Source: Cordilura impudica
Lineage: Eukaryota; Arthropoda; Insecta; Diptera; Scathophagidae
Direction of reading: 5' to 3'
Assembly: GCA_963682025.1 (NCBI GenBank)
Contig: OY821519.1
Location: 98,081,085-98,145,084, forward strand
DNA length: 64,000 nucleotides
Below the pieces are notes generated by a model that was given only the letters and a program-made list of their open reading frames with translations, did not search any database and was not told where the DNA came from. The translations under genes were made by a program, and so were the position numbers. Shown piece by piece: positions 44,801 to 55,523 of this stretch. Numbering within the stretch: position 1 is the stretch's first letter; each line of letters opens with the position of its first letter.

Positions 44801-47800
44801 ACGAGAAATCCCCATCTCTCTAACACCGTTTAACAAAAAGTTATTAATGAAAACATACTGACCTAGGTCGTAATGAAGCCTCAATACATTTATATAAAAA
44901 GTCATTTTTCTCGAAAGCATGATTTTCGACTTAGGCGGCTAATGCTTGTGACTACAGATATGTCACCATTCAAGAAATGTGGGGGAAATTTTACAACTAT
45001 AATACCTTCCAGGCAAGACTTGGAAACAGACTATTTTATAAACTGAGGTAAGATCGCAAGCTATACTGATGGTTCCACGATGTGAACAGGGATAGCGTCA
45101 AGGGTTTATTTCAGTGAACTTGTTATTCAAATGTCTCGTAATTTTCCTGACAAGTGTAATATTTTTTAGGCCGATATTCATGCAATTCACTTAGCAAAGA
45201 AAATAATTAGAGAACGGGATATGAATCCATCAACCATTAATGTGTTCGTGGACAGTCTTGCTGTTTTCAGAGCCTTAGAATCGAAGACAGCGAGGTTAAA
45301 ATATGTAAGGGAATTTATTGGGCCTCTCGACGGATTCCAACAACGCACTTTGTGGCTAACATAGTAGGGTCATGGGGAACAAGTTGGCCGAGCAGTGTTC
45401 ACGAATAGCTTCTGAATCGATAAGTGGACAATTGACAATAATATTTGAATGCCTTTATCTGAACTGTCAAACACTATGAAGGAGTCAGTTGACTTTAAAT
45501 GGATAACGAGATGGACACAACAGGCTTCTTGCAGGATATCGCTGATGATATGGCCCTTGCCAAAACCAATGAGAATTAAAACATTCATTGGATTTGATAA
45601 ATGGACAATCAACTTATAGAAGTGTATACTGTGGATACTGGATAAAAGGGAGTGGATACTGTGTAATTGGGCAGATGATCGAAGATATACGTGTCCAAGG
45701 AGCCGCCTTTTGAAGGAGCTATATAGAGGTGGACGAGGAGATGGCAGTGAACCATCTACTGTGTGAGTGCCCAAAACTAAAGGAATGACAACTTAGTAAA
45801 TGTAAATATAAATGTTTCACTTGGTGATCTTGTGGACTACAAGCGGTTCAGGATGCGAACATAGAGAACAATCTTCTCTTCTATACTTCCATATCCTTTT
45901 CAAAAAGGGTACCACAAGTGCACTCGCTTTCTAGTGGGCTACCCACCAACATAACCTAACTTTAACAAGGCTCCAATCAGCTTGCTTTGATACTCGTTCT
46001 AAGTTAGTTGTGAATTGGAAGATTCGATTCCAATCTGATGTTAAAGGGCCATCATATACATTCTGCCAAAAAAATGTATCGGGAATTTGTCATTTGAAAT
46101 CAAAATATTATATTTATATAAAGTTTCATTTATATAACTGTCTTGTATTATTTTTTTACAGCTAGCGTCGCATGGGCGACGGCCGGCCGTCGACATTTTT
46201 TAATAAATAAAAAAAATAAAAAACCCATATTTCATGCTAAAAGTTACAAAAAAAAATGAAAAGTTCAACTTTAACCTAGAATTTTTTAAAAAGTACTTAA
46301 TGAAATTAAAACAGACTCAAGTTCATCTAAATATTTACCGACTAGAAAAAGAATTACTAAAATATTTTGATCCATTCAAAAACTACAGAATTTTGGCCAA
46401 TAAAAACAATTTTCAGCCACTGTGCGGCCATGCAAACTAGAAAAGAAGCATCCGAATATCGCTTACTTAATGAGCCGACAGTCGACTAACTTGCTATACA
46501 CTTAGTATTCCTTCCGCAAGGACAAACGGTGATCAAATAAAATTATCTGTGCTTTATGAAACGTTTGAGAATAAATATCCGACTTAAAATGCGTGGTTTC
46601 TTCTTATATCGAAATATTTTTATCCAAGAACTAAAATAAACATAATTTTCTCGAAACTTATATTGAAACTCCGTGTAAGGCGTCTCGACTCAATAGAAGC
46701 TATAAAAAGAAACTCACAGAAAAAGCTGAATACCATACCGAAATATGTGGATACGGGCGCGGGCATATTCGATCCCAATTTCAAACGTACCATACCCATG
46801 GGCAAATACCCATCCATTTTTCAAGAGGTTTTCGCCATTTATGTATGCGTAACTGAATGTCTTAGAAGAAAGACAAATAGGGCACTCATTTACATACTAC
46901 CCGAGAGTCATGCTGCGCTAAAAGCAATTATGTGCTACAACGTGACGTCTTAACTCGTTTTGGATTGCATCGAAGTGCTCAACCAACTAGGCAAATGCAA
47001 CAAATTAACTTTATGCTGGATTCCGGGACACGAGGCTAACGTCCTTTCATCGATCCGAAAGGACGAAAAAGGATAAAAGTCCTGGCTAACGGCAAGCTTA
47101 GAGATTTATAACTCCATCCAGTGTTCAATCCGAAAGGTTACCTGATAAGAAGTACTTAAGGAGAATCTTTACTGGACACTGTAATCTTAGATATCATCTA
47201 CGAATAAAAGGTCAGTCTGTTACAGACACGTGTAGGTTCTGCGAACAAGGGGTGGAAACAGCCGAACACATTCTCTGTGAATGTCAGAACTAAGTGGCAA
47301 AAGAACCCATGCCCTTGGAGGATACACTGTATCTTCCCGAGACATATGGTATATCATGCCAAATAGGGTAATTGGCTTCATAAGGAGTCCTAAGCTTTAG
47401 GACAACCACGGGCTCCATAAAGGATCAAATTGGTCACATTGTATAGAGCCTTCTTAATCTATTCTAATCTAAATACCGAAATACGCATTTTTAAAATGTT
47501 TTTAAAAATTAAAACTACTTTGGAGGTGTCAAAATAAATTTTTCTTTTATTTTTATAAACCTGGAGTTTTATTAACAAATTCCCGGAGAGAATATTCCTC
47601 ATGTGCCCTCATATGCCATATGTCGGATGGCTTTCGTAAAGTATGACCGGTCCTACACATTTATATAGCTGTAGGCCAGAAAAAATATTTTAGATCTTTC
47701 TTAGGTATGTTTTCTATGAAAACATGTACAAAACATTTGTTTCAAGTGGAGCTAAATTCCACGTCTCCCAACTACAAAGTTAGTTAGATTTAACACCGAT

Positions 47801-50800
47801 ATATATATGATGAGTTATGAACTGATTTAAAAAAGCCCAATGACAAGCAGGCTCTGGTTTGAAGCTAGTGGAAACATCCGGTTTTGAGCCTCTACTCTAA
47901 TTAAACACACTTTCAGCCTTATAACCTTTAAACAAATAACTTAATTCTTTAATGTTTATTATTTAATTTATAAATTTATAATGATTATTATTTAATTTTT
48001 TTGTTTTTTAATTAAAATTTTGACCTTTTCTAGAATGCCAGTCATTTTTCCAGGATTTTTCTGTATCTTTCGTGACCTTTTTTTGTACCTAGTACCTAAG
48101 CAGTTTTTTCGAAACTATTTTTCATTTTAAGCGGAGTCCTTAGTGGCCTTTAGTTGCAGAGCTGAGGGCAGTTTGGTACAATAATAACCCTGTTTGGTAC
48201 CACTCAATTGCCGATGTACTTATTGGCAACAGGCCAGGTCGACCCAGAAGAAAGAGAAGAATTCGTGTTTTCTTAAAAATGGAAGAAGTCGTTTTTAAAG
48301 ACACGCTTTGATTTATACATCTGTATTTATAGAGCCAGTGGTTATAAAAGAATTGCTCCTTTCACCACAAGAACAAATAGCTTGCCCGGCCAGAAACTTC
48401 TTTCGGAATTTTGTGCTCCTATGCACACGAAACTCTTCTTCTGCAACATTCATATCTAAATTTGATGTTTTATTTGCGTTAAATAATTTCTTAAAAACAA
48501 TTTTAACTAAAAATTTTCTAATGGAAATTTAAGTAACGTAACGTCACGTAACGTCACGTAACGTCGCGTCAGATGCTTAAGCTAGTAAAGAAGTCCAAGT
48601 CAAAACTCTCTGCTGTTTTTTGTAACGTAAAGCCAGCGTATTTTTTTTTTTTTAATTAATATAGTGCTACTTAATTACTACACACCTATAAGAACACATT
48701 TTAAAAAATTTGATTTTTTCATTACTTTCTTTAAAGTTTTTTCGTACAAATGTCACGTCACGCCAGATTGGAAATGCCCATATATAAACCAAATTTGAGA
48801 AAAAATCTTCGCAATATTTTTGTTTTTTGGCAGAAGATGGAAGCAGATTTATATGAGGGGCTATGACTAACAATTTTCCTATAGTTTCTTTTGGGACTAA
48901 TGTTTAATGGATGTAATAAGCACATAAAACCCCAGTTTGAGCGAAATCTATATGATAATTTAGATCTTCTAGGAATTTAAGTAGATAGTAGCTTATATAC
49001 CAAATTTCATCAAAATATATTCATATTTGCGACCTGTGGTTTGATTACAATGTTTACATGAACACACATACGCACGGACAGACGGACATCGCTAAATCGA
49101 CTCAGAAAGTTATTCTGACTTCAGAAAGTTATTCTGAGTCGATCGGTATAATAAAAGATGGGTCAAATATTTTTGGTAGTTACAAACTTCAGCACAAACT
49201 CATTATACCCTGACCACATAGTGCCTCTGCGGAAAATTTCCCGAAAACAATATCTCAAATACAATTGCCCGAAAAAACAATTCCCCGAAAGAACAATTCC
49301 CCGAAAACAATTTCCCGAAAACAATTTCCTGAAATTACAATTTCCCGAAAACAATTTCCCGAAATTACAACTTCGCTATTTTTAGTTTATAACTTCCCAT
49401 ATATTCTTGATTTCCCCCATAAAAAAAACTAGCTGCATACGATTTCTCGAAAAAACCATTTCCCGAGTAAACAACTTCTCGAAAAAACGATCCCCCCACA
49501 CCGCACCAAGGCCTTTCTCTTCCACCCTCCCTCGTCATCTGGACCTATTTATTGGAGTGTCTTACGCTCATTTTTTCATTGTGGCTTTGAACACTTCGGT
49601 ATTCAGACCTCCCGATGGACAACGCTCACTCCATCACATCCTGTCCATGCAGTAGCTGCTACGGAATCGTTACCACCTTGCATAGCGAAGTTTTTTAGTT
49701 ATTTGGGTTGTAATACTCAGTAACTATGCCACTCGAATTCGTGGATAGCGAAAATGGTTTCTTCCGTTGGTTCAGTCCGTTGATAGCGTTTATTGACGTT
49801 GTATCCTTTATCGAGGAAAACATTGTACCGGTAGGGTCATAACTTGCAACGATACTATAAAAAAAAGAGACTCTTCACAATCACAGTGCCGAAGCGGCTT
49901 TCGTTGCTAAAGAAAAAATCGTAAATGAGCTGAAAGATCTTGCCCGGACCACTACATCATGTGGTCATGAACTGATTGCTCGCGCTTCAGCGTGAATTTC
50001 TGATGGTTTTGTTTCGGAAATGCCATCAACAAGCTCTTTGAAGTTTCGGGAAATTATGCTCGGGAAATTGTATTTTGGGAAATTGTAAATTCGGAAAATT
50101 GTAATTTCGGAAAATTGTCTTCGGGAAATTGTAATTTCGGGAAATTGTCATTTCGGGAAATTGTGTTCGGGAAAATGTAATTTCGGGAAATTGTTTTCGG
50201 GAAATTCTTTTCGGGAAATTGTTTTTGGAAAATTTTCCGCAAATCCACATAGTGGTATAGGGTATAAAAAACAAGTAAGAAAATTATAGTCGGTCTAGAT
50301 ACCCTATACCATGCGTTTAGAGACCCTATCTCTTAGGCCCAACTAATTGGATATAGAAAATAAGCATAAACCAAATTTGAGTGGCATTTTTATAAATTTT
50401 TTTGGCTGCAGATATGAAAAAGTTCATATCGGATGCTAAGTCCATATGGGCACTAGGTCCAAAAATGGACCGATACTGACCATGCTTGGTAAAGTCTCTT
50501 GTATTTTGCGAAAATATATACAAACAAAATTTGAGATGAATCAGTGCAATATTTTTGTTTTTTGATAGATTTAAGTGAAGATCAGGAAGCAGCTCTATAT
50601 GGGACCGTTTTTGGACTATTCATTAATGGATGTAATAAACACATACAAACCCAATTTGACTAAGATCTATACAATTTGGATCTTATGGCAATTTATGTCG
50701 ATTTTACAGGGGTCATTTGTATGGGGCCTAGGTCTGAACATGGACCGATTCTCACTTATTTCAATAGCGTTCATCCCATGGCCGATGAAAGCTTATATAC

Positions 50801-53126
50801 CAAATTTCATCAAAATATATTCATATTTGTGACCTGCAGTTTGATTACAAGGTTTACATGGACACACAGACGGACGGACTGACGGACGGACATAGTTAAA
50901 TCTATTCAAAAAGTGATTCTGATTCGATCGGTATAATAAAAGATGGGTCTAGGTCAAATATTTTTGGTTGTTACAAACAGCAGCACAAAGTCATTATACC
51001 CAAACCACATAGTGGTATAGGGTATAATTATCATGTGATTGACATAAAATTTAGGGCATGGTTTTTGACAATAATGGCAACCGTTATAAAATGTTAAATG
51101 ATGAGATGTGTTTAAAGTTGTAAGCCTAAAATTATGTTAAATTTCTTTCGCGCCACCTCAACATCTTCCAAAAAGTTGATTTTGTTTTTAAATAGTCTCT
51201 CTCATTTGTCCACGTTTAAGCGCCTAACTTTTGTTTCTTTCTTAAACTAGTGACAGATGTGGTCCACATTGTAAGGATCTTCACAATTTTCCTAGCAGAC
51301 CCCGGGTTATACCGTGGCTTTAGGCATTACTAAGTCTAAAACACAGTTAAAATGCAAGGGAGAAAGCATACAGTTTTGACGGACTCCGGTATTATGTTTG
51401 TCAACTGTTTTTCATGGCGTGTACGACAGTTGGCGTTTGCAAGAGAGAGCCCATCCATATTGCTGAGTGTATCAGTGATATACAATAGCTATCAGACTGG
51501 TCACACGATCGATACTAATATCGTGAAACTTATTTCACTTCACGGTTCTTTGAGAGACGAATAATTATTAGACCCGAGTAATAGCTCGATTTTCAGTATT
51601 TCTTCAAGCGGCTGAATTTCAAAATATAGTAACCTGGATTTACTTAAAACAAAAATGTTTTTGGCAAAGGGTACTGGATGATCGCTAACAGACTGGATGA
51701 GCATAGGCCAAATTTTAGTGAGATTGTTATGCATCTTTGCTATGAGATTGTAAATGTAAATTCGGATGTGACTATTTCACGAAACGTCGTTTCGGGCGCA
51801 CATAGTCGATCGTACCGATAGTATAAAATTTTCTTACTTAAATAAAATCCATACAAGCGTGAGTAGACTGATAATATCCAACCAACCAAAAATTAAAATA
51901 AATGTTCTCATTTGTCTATGAATATCAGCCATTATATCTCGCTTAACTTGATCCAATTCCTTGGATGACGTAGTTTGGAAATAAAAATCATGATCAAATG
52001 TAATGGAAACATCAAATAATTTTCTAATTTCATTGGCGAATTCCTTTAGTTCTGGAAGAGAGATAATTTTTCTAGGCAAAATCTTAAATTCCTTTTAAAA
52101 TACTTTAAAAACTTACTAGCCATGACAGTTGCAATTATATTTTCATTAACAAAATCTATTAAAACGCAAATAACATCGAAAAATTTGACTGTATAGCAAA
52201 GCAATGATAATACATTTGTCAGATGGCATAGACCCTTTATAGGACCTAATTTTTGACGACAATCTTCCATGGCTTCATCGGATATTTTCATGCATCGATC
52301 ATAAGGAGTACCAAATTCTCGATTACATACTTTCACTATACTTTCTAGCCAGCCGAAGGCGTTTTTGATGCCAGCCACTTAAATTTTAATGGGGAAAAAA
52401 ACTTATTTCAACTCGAAAAGACAACCAATAAAGCAACTTACATAGAATCATTACTAGTTCTTGAATTCTGACCAGAACCACTTGTACCTTCTTGAGGACT
52501 GTTTTCAAATCGTTTATCGCATTGCGTATAGCATCCTTAATAGCCACCAAGGGCTTCTTTAACGTATCTAACATATCACTTAAAGCCTCTTTCAATTGCA
52601 TTTGACCACAAGTCAAACTGTTAACCATAGCATCGATATTATAGAATAAGTTGACAGTGGGACCAGTGGCTGCCAAAAAAAACGCAATGGCTATAAGGAC
52701 AGTCCGACCTTTGGAACTGCACAATATCGGTATGGCCACGGTAACAGTACATCTTGAATAAATAAATTTAAAACCAAATACAAAGCAAGAGTTCCATATG
52801 AAATCTCACCTAACTTCTATGCTGTATGACAAAATTAGTATTACAAATCCAATAACTAATAAGCAAATCCATCGATACATATTCAATTGTTTAGTTGTAA
52901 CATAATTATACCATAATATGGTGATAATAATGCCAATTATATAACCCAGAGCAATGCCATTCAGTACTTCCTTAATCGGTATACCACTATATATAATTTT
53001 TCGAAAGATTTGTGCGAAAAATGACTCCTTTATAAGATCTTTTGCAACCGATTTCTCATTTTTATCACTTTCCGGTTTTTGCGAATTTCCCAAACTTTCA
53101 GCAGAGGATTCTTTGTTGTGTTTCAT
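32310..53126 (-). CDS. DC-STAMP domain-containing protein (DCST1/DCST2; sneaky/CG6845-like), complete ten-exon gene
   Basis: Exons, in coding order: 53126-52810, 52752-52442, 52377-52117, 52051-51838, 43916-43763, 43695-43527, 43227-42919, 32889-32784, 32577-32440, 32379-32310. They sum to 2049 bases, 682 residues, with no internal stop and all junctions in phase. Introns follow GT-AG and seven of the nine are under 300 bases. The protein has hydrophobic segments near residues 55-75, 83-101, 124-142, 345-365, 440-465 and 520-540, the DC-STAMP domain over the middle, and a C-terminal Cys-rich RING-like region with an acidic tail. In animals DCST1/2 act in sperm membranes at fertilisation; Drosophila sneaky is needed for sperm plasma-membrane breakdown. 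Which of the two paralogues this is cannot be told from the sequence alone. Introns 4 and 7 are packed with transposons. Confidence 0.9.
34483..35768 (+). mobile_element. mariner-type element (DD41D, rosa/Visitor-like), recent insertion
   Basis: TA duplication (34481-34482, 35769-35770). Inverted ends TAGGGTCCGCCATCTAAC and, inverted, AAGGGTCCGCCAAATAAC. 1286 bases, of normal length for the superfamily. It interrupts the S-B gene between TSYRKVFGE and YNLSFFHPKKD. Confidence 0.88.
34674..35650 (+). pseudogene. DD41D mariner transposase with few lesions
   Basis: The HTH region (RKLRTDFGRREAPSAPYVRY) is followed by KDLGMTPYKVQLVQELKP, then IIFSDEAHFVLGGYVNKQN with the first Asp, TVWCGFWSRGIIGPFF, FQQDGATCHTAEATLDVL with the second Asp, and RSCDLTPLDYYLWGAF with the third. 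Exactly 41 residues lie between the second and third Asp. Lesions: one extra A in an eight-A run near 35052, a TAA where Trp is expected (35338-35340), and a one-base loss near 35513. A likely start lies upstream of 34674 in the same frame. Confidence 0.82.
36954..36979. repeat. Perfect 26-base palindrome
   Basis: GTCACATCTTACG and its exact inverse CGTAAGATGTGAC are joined with no spacer, in the noncoding 3' part of element S-B. Could be a protein-binding or cruciform site of the transposon. Confidence 0.85.
37375..37890 (+). repeat. Tandem repeat block T1a (about 100-126 base units)
   Basis: Units begin near CCGATCGATCTGAAACTTGG (37428, 37530, 37656, 37778) and contain CACGCACAGTCACGCATA. 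The same block recurs at 38990-39545. Confidence 0.75.
37424..40710 (+). repeat. 1.57 kb composite satellite duplicated in tandem
   Basis: The T1 block plus the following CTTAAAAAAGTACC array (37424-38990) is repeated as a whole at 38994-40710, with an offset near 1570 bases. Shared irregular features, such as GCTGTTTTAAAAAAGTTACA versus GCCTTTTTAAAAAAGTTACA and TTTTCCAAGGAGTACC versus TTTTCCAAAGAGTACC, show duplication of the composite unit. It lies in DCST intron 7. Confidence 0.7.
37930..41815 (+). repeat. TTTTCTTAAAAAAGTACC minisatellite arrays
   Basis: Irregular 16-22-base units built on TTCTTAAAAAAGTACCTT occupy about 37930-38985, 39590-40790 and 40990-41815, with a unique gap at 40790-40990. 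The same motif forms a fourth array at 59826-61770. Frames read through them are artefacts. Confidence 0.85.
38990..39545 (+). repeat. Tandem repeat block T1b
   Basis: Second copy of the T1 block, with an internal deletion near 39297 where TTGACATCATCATCCGATCG joins two units. Confidence 0.72.
41966..42324 (+). mobile_element. Helitron family H1, full-length copy
   Basis: A|TCAATAATATTAATAGGCT at 41966, hairpin GCACTCGAATTTCGAGCGC and CTAG|T at 42321-42324. In DCST intron 7, same orientation as the next copy. Confidence 0.87.
42370..42753 (+). mobile_element. Helitron family H1, full-length copy (longer subtype)
   Basis: A|TCTATAATATTAATAGGCT at 42370, hairpin GCGCTCGAATTTCGAGGGC and CTAG|T at 42750-42753. 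Shares with 53345-53722 an extra segment (TTTAATGAAAAAATAAAATT) before the hairpin. It lies only 166 bases from DCST exon 7. Confidence 0.87.
42919..43916 (-). CDS. DCST gene, exons 5-7 (core of DC-STAMP domain)
   Basis: Exon 5 (43916-43763): AIYFRLKYINNPGYQNCYIT then IDQKRITMKMETALPL. Exon 6 (43695-43527): INDCMLTKKEWIGIARSS and a hydrophobic run with FADYALFWILAII. Exon 7 (43227-42919): VKGGGFVGEIFRGVVHGFEP, a transmembrane span YYIIGMLVLFSWIFLF, and RLYYPEVAKQRAVWLYNRI. These are the most conserved parts of the family. Junctions: GTAATA/TTTTAG and GTAATA/GAACAG; phases agree. Confidence 0.9.
43917..44706. other. DCST intron 4, AT-rich part
   Basis: Noncoding. No element boundary recognised. 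Confidence 0.45.
44707..44961. mobile_element. MITE family M44, complete copy
   Basis: The ends ATATCTGTGGTCACAAGCGA (44707) and, inverted, ATATCTGTAGTCACAAGCAT continue as about 37-base inverted repeats including CCGCCTAAGTCGA. 255 bases, noncoding. A fragment lies at 29573-29749 and a possible end remnant at about 42780-42818. Confidence 0.65.
45050..45960 (+). pseudogene. RNase H and zinc-knuckle remnant of the 19880 non-LTR family
   Basis: AYTDGSTM (about 45069) with RNase H continuation ADIHAIHLAKKIIRERDMN and TINVFVDSLAVFRALESKTA (about 45240-45300) supply TDG and DS active-site motifs. The zinc-knuckle region near 45725-45780 reads VDEEMAVNHLLCECPKL. Stops at 45087 and elsewhere; no RT attached. 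It lies in DCST intron 4, antisense. Confidence 0.7.
46663..47310 (+). pseudogene. RNase H remnant of a second non-LTR family
   Basis: VDTGAGIFDPNFKRTIPMGK, then FQEVFAIYVCVTECLRRKTN and ALIYILPESHAALKAI, then TLCWIPGHEAN (about 47010) are RNase H motifs of R1/outcast-type elements (consensus FQAEVYAI, SDSQAALKAL, WVPGH). Downstream, FTGHCNLRYHLRIKGQ and CRFCEQGVETAEHILCECQN (about 47228-47290) is the C-terminal zinc-knuckle tail. The DSQ Asp is replaced (PESHAAL). Dead. Confidence 0.72.
47311..48775. other. DCST intron 4, no recognised gene
   Basis: Mostly AT-rich. Contains a short ACGTAACGTC tandem stretch (48534-48566) and a poly(T) at 48640. Confidence 0.45.
48534..48566 (+). repeat. Short ACGTCACGTA tandem repeat
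   Basis: Three to four 10-base units of ACGTAACGTC type. GC-rich against its surroundings. Confidence 0.6.
48776..50269 (+). mobile_element. mini-me/INE-like repeat, 5'-truncated copy 6, split by a foldback element
   Basis: Family sequence runs from about CCCATATATAAACCAAATTT (48776) through GCACGGACAGACGGAC to ACCACATAGTG (49223). It resumes after the foldback with CACATAGTGGTATAGGGTAT (50246). The next mini-me copy starts immediately. Confidence 0.75.
49224..50245 (+). mobile_element. FLYWCH foldback element, copy 2
   Basis: Exact 9-base duplication CACATAGTG (49215-49223, 50246-50254). Left array of CCCGAAA units (about 49240-49370), right inverted array (about 50043-50235). The FLYWCH frame (from ATG 49727) has lost its Lys-rich and YHDD part: GCGAAAATGGTTTC joins to CTTCCGTTGGTTCAG, the same CTTCCGTTGG junction as copy 4, suggesting a shared subfamily. 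The rest is frameshifted. Confidence 0.83.
50270..51027 (+). mobile_element. mini-me/INE-like GTCY repeat, copy 7
   Basis: AACAAGTAAGAAAATTATAG to CATAGTGGTATAGGGTATAA, ACGG array at 50869-50892. It follows copy 6 head to tail. Confidence 0.8.
51028..51837. other. DCST intron 4, donor-proximal part
   Basis: Noncoding. No element or RNA recognised. Ends at the GTAAGA donor of exon 4 (51832-51837). Confidence 0.5.
51838..53126 (-). CDS. DCST gene, exons 1-4 (N-terminal membrane segments)
   Basis: Start chosen at ATG 53126: an in-frame TGA lies 18 bases upstream, and the ATG is followed by a Lys/Ser-rich cytoplasmic head. Exon 1 (53126-52810) has GIPIKEVLNGIALGYIIGII and a second membrane span. 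Exon 2 (52752-52442) has RTVLIAIAFFLAATGPTVN. Exon 3 (52377-52117) has GIKNAFGWLESIVKVCNREF and GTPYDRCMKISDEAMEDC, family-typical Cys motifs. Exon 4 (52051-51838) has FDHDFYFQTTSSKELDQV. Introns are 57, 64 and 65 bases with GTGAGA, GTAAGT and GTAAGT donors. Confidence 0.9.
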
Positions 53127-53344
53127 TGTGTAACTAAATTTTCAATACTTTCAATTCTGACAGGGTGAAGTAAAACTATCACAATTTTCTTTTTTTATAA
53201 AGCAATCTATAAATTTACAGTAAATTGTCGTTGCGATGGAAACAGGAACACATATACCAAAATGAATTATATGCACTTAAAATGGAAAATAAGATGAAAC
53301 AATCATAATCAAATGTGAGTAAAAAGTTTGAACATCTACAGACA

Positions 53345-53722
53345 CTAGCAGATTCCAGCCCTCGAAATTCGAGTGCAAATTCTAGGAAATTTTATTTTTC
53401 ATTAAATAAAGACCCCAAAGGTATGCTAATCAATTATAGCCAATTCACAAATCAAGACCAAAAAACAAACTCATTTTTATTACAAACACATTAACAAATT
53501 TAATAAACACACACATAGCATACGTATAATTTTATGTATGTGTTAGTAGCAACTTTAAAAGCAATTTACTCCAAATAAAGGAAAAAATTAAAAAATCTGT
53601 AAATCTGGTGAACAACTAAAATGAAATACCTTTCAAATAATATACGTTCGGTCCAAATCGGGATAAAACGGTACAACAAAACATCGGTAACAAGAAATCA
53701 CCTAGCCTATTAATATTATAGA
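53345..53722 (-). mobile_element. Helitron family H1, full-length copy
   Basis: On the minus strand A|TCTATAATATTAATAGG (53722), hairpin GCACTCGAATTTCGAGGGC and CTAG|T (53345). 378 bases. It lies 219 bases upstream of the DCST start codon. Confidence 0.87.
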
Positions 53723-53752
53723 TATATAACTTAATGCGAGAAGATGTGTTAA

Positions 53753-55523
53753 CCCTTTCGCTACCGTACTATAAGGAGTAATTTTTGACAATATGAAGCA
53801 ATTTTTTCGTATAGATGTGATATTAAAAAGCACAAAAATTTTTTTAAAAAAATAATGTATCCTTCTGAAATAAGATATGTCCTGGGATTTTATATCCCAC
53901 TGTGTTTTTTAAATCTCATAAATTGGGACTAAATATCCCATCGGTAGTTCATCTATGAGAATAATAAAATACAGGTTTTGTTAAATTTTTTATTAAATTT
54001 TTATTTTTCAAGGCTTCGGGACAGTTAATAACAGCTCTAGAACTAGTTGGCAGGTTCTTCCTATTTTGAATACATGTTCCTATGTAAGCAAATGGTAAAG
54101 TTTTCATCAGTTTATATGATGTGAAGAAACGATCAAGCACCAAAACTGTTTGGATTGCGAATAGTATTGCTCAATTTAGTAACGACTTTTTCCCCTAAAG
54201 TGTCAAATGAAGCAGGGCATTCATCCTTACCGGCGTAAATATTAAAATCGTACGTGTATCCAGTTTTGGAATCGCACTATTGACAAATTTTTATACCCCG
54301 TTTAATTGGCTTTAGCGGAAGATACTGCTTTAGAGAAGACCTGGCTTTAAATTTGGCCATGGATTCGCCAATGCTCTGATGCAAACTATCGCTGCGAGAT
54401 TTTATAATAGTATACTTCAAACAATTGGTAACTTCTTCCATATAATAAAATCTTAGAGGCTGCTACCGGGTTTTCGGGAAAATTAAAATACAATTTCGAC
54501 ATCAAAGTTTGATATCGATTTCGCTCCATAGCCTTCTTTATACATTCATATCCTATTGACTCATTTTGGGACCAGTAGTCAGAAATCTGGGGAAGTTTGT
54601 TATAGCCCATTATAACAGAAATACCTAACAAAATTTTAATTTGTGATGCATCAGTTCGTGGTATATTTCGACCTTCTTTTTCTTCCAAAAGACTCAATCG
54701 TTCATTGGTGCACTGCGCAATAAAAATGAACAGAGATTCTGCAAGCAAACATTGAAAAATTAGCAGCTCAGTTGAATTTCTTGAAATTGGTGCTACTATA
54801 ACGGTCTTAATATTTTCACTGATAGAAAATTGACAACAAAATAAGTCCGATGATTGTCCCTATACTACTTGAAACTTGGAATTTACACCGGACACTGTTG
54901 AAATTTACATCATTGTCTAAAAGTTCATCAAGCTCGTCCAAAGATTCATCAGTTTGTTCGTCGAAAGCAGGATTATATTCTGAATCAGAAGCACTAAAGT
55001 CTCCAAGATCAGAGTCACTGGAATTTATTATCGCGGAGATTTCGTCTTCCTTCAATCTACCATCAGATTGTTTTTATTCATTCTGCAAAATTACAAATTA
55101 CCTTAGTAATGTATACCAATGGGACAATATATCCCATTTATGGGAATCAAACAAAACCAGTGGGATCTATTTTCCCAAATGATAAAAACCCACATAAAAT
55201 AAAATATTTACAGCTTATTGTTGTTTAATAACTTGATTATAATACAAAGCACTTATATTATTTGCAAAATATAACTCAAAATGGAAAAACTATTATTCAC
55301 ACCGAAAAATTGAAAGACACGTCCGCATCCAACAGAGATTACCGCCAAATGATTGTAATAAAAAACAATATACTCACTGAATACGCTCAAAACAGCTAAT
55401 TATGAGCAGAAAATACTTAAAGCTACCAATGGGACTTTGTCTTACTTTAATAAAGCGAGTATTGTAATTTTGACGATTTTTAAATTTAGCTTGGGACGCA
55501 TGATCCCAATGGTAGTGAAAGGG
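53753..55523 (-). mobile_element. piggyBac-like element with TTAA ends
   Basis: TTAA flanks both ends (53749-53752, 55524-55527). Terminal inverted repeats CCCTTTCGCTACC and, inverted, CCCTTTCACTACC. 1771 bases, with a decayed transposase on the minus strand. Confidence 0.88.
53949..55055 (-). pseudogene. piggyBac transposase, decayed
   Basis: In coding order: acidic head (SDSDLGDFSASDSEYNPAF, about 55010), DASQIKILLGISVIMGYNKL then PQISDYWSQNE (about 54570-54650), GESMAKFKARSSLKQYLP then LKPIKRGIKIC (about 54290-54370), TGYTYDFNIYAG (about 54240), VLDRFFTSYKLMKTL (about 54100). The first catalytic Asp, normally in DESM, reads GESM. Internal stops and frameshifts (near 54390 and 54145) kill it, and the C-terminal zinc domain is not seen. 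Confidence 0.8.

Noticed and set aside
45370..45774. 134-codon minus-strand frame
   Set aside because: Antisense to the RNase H/zinc-knuckle remnant; no family resemblance.
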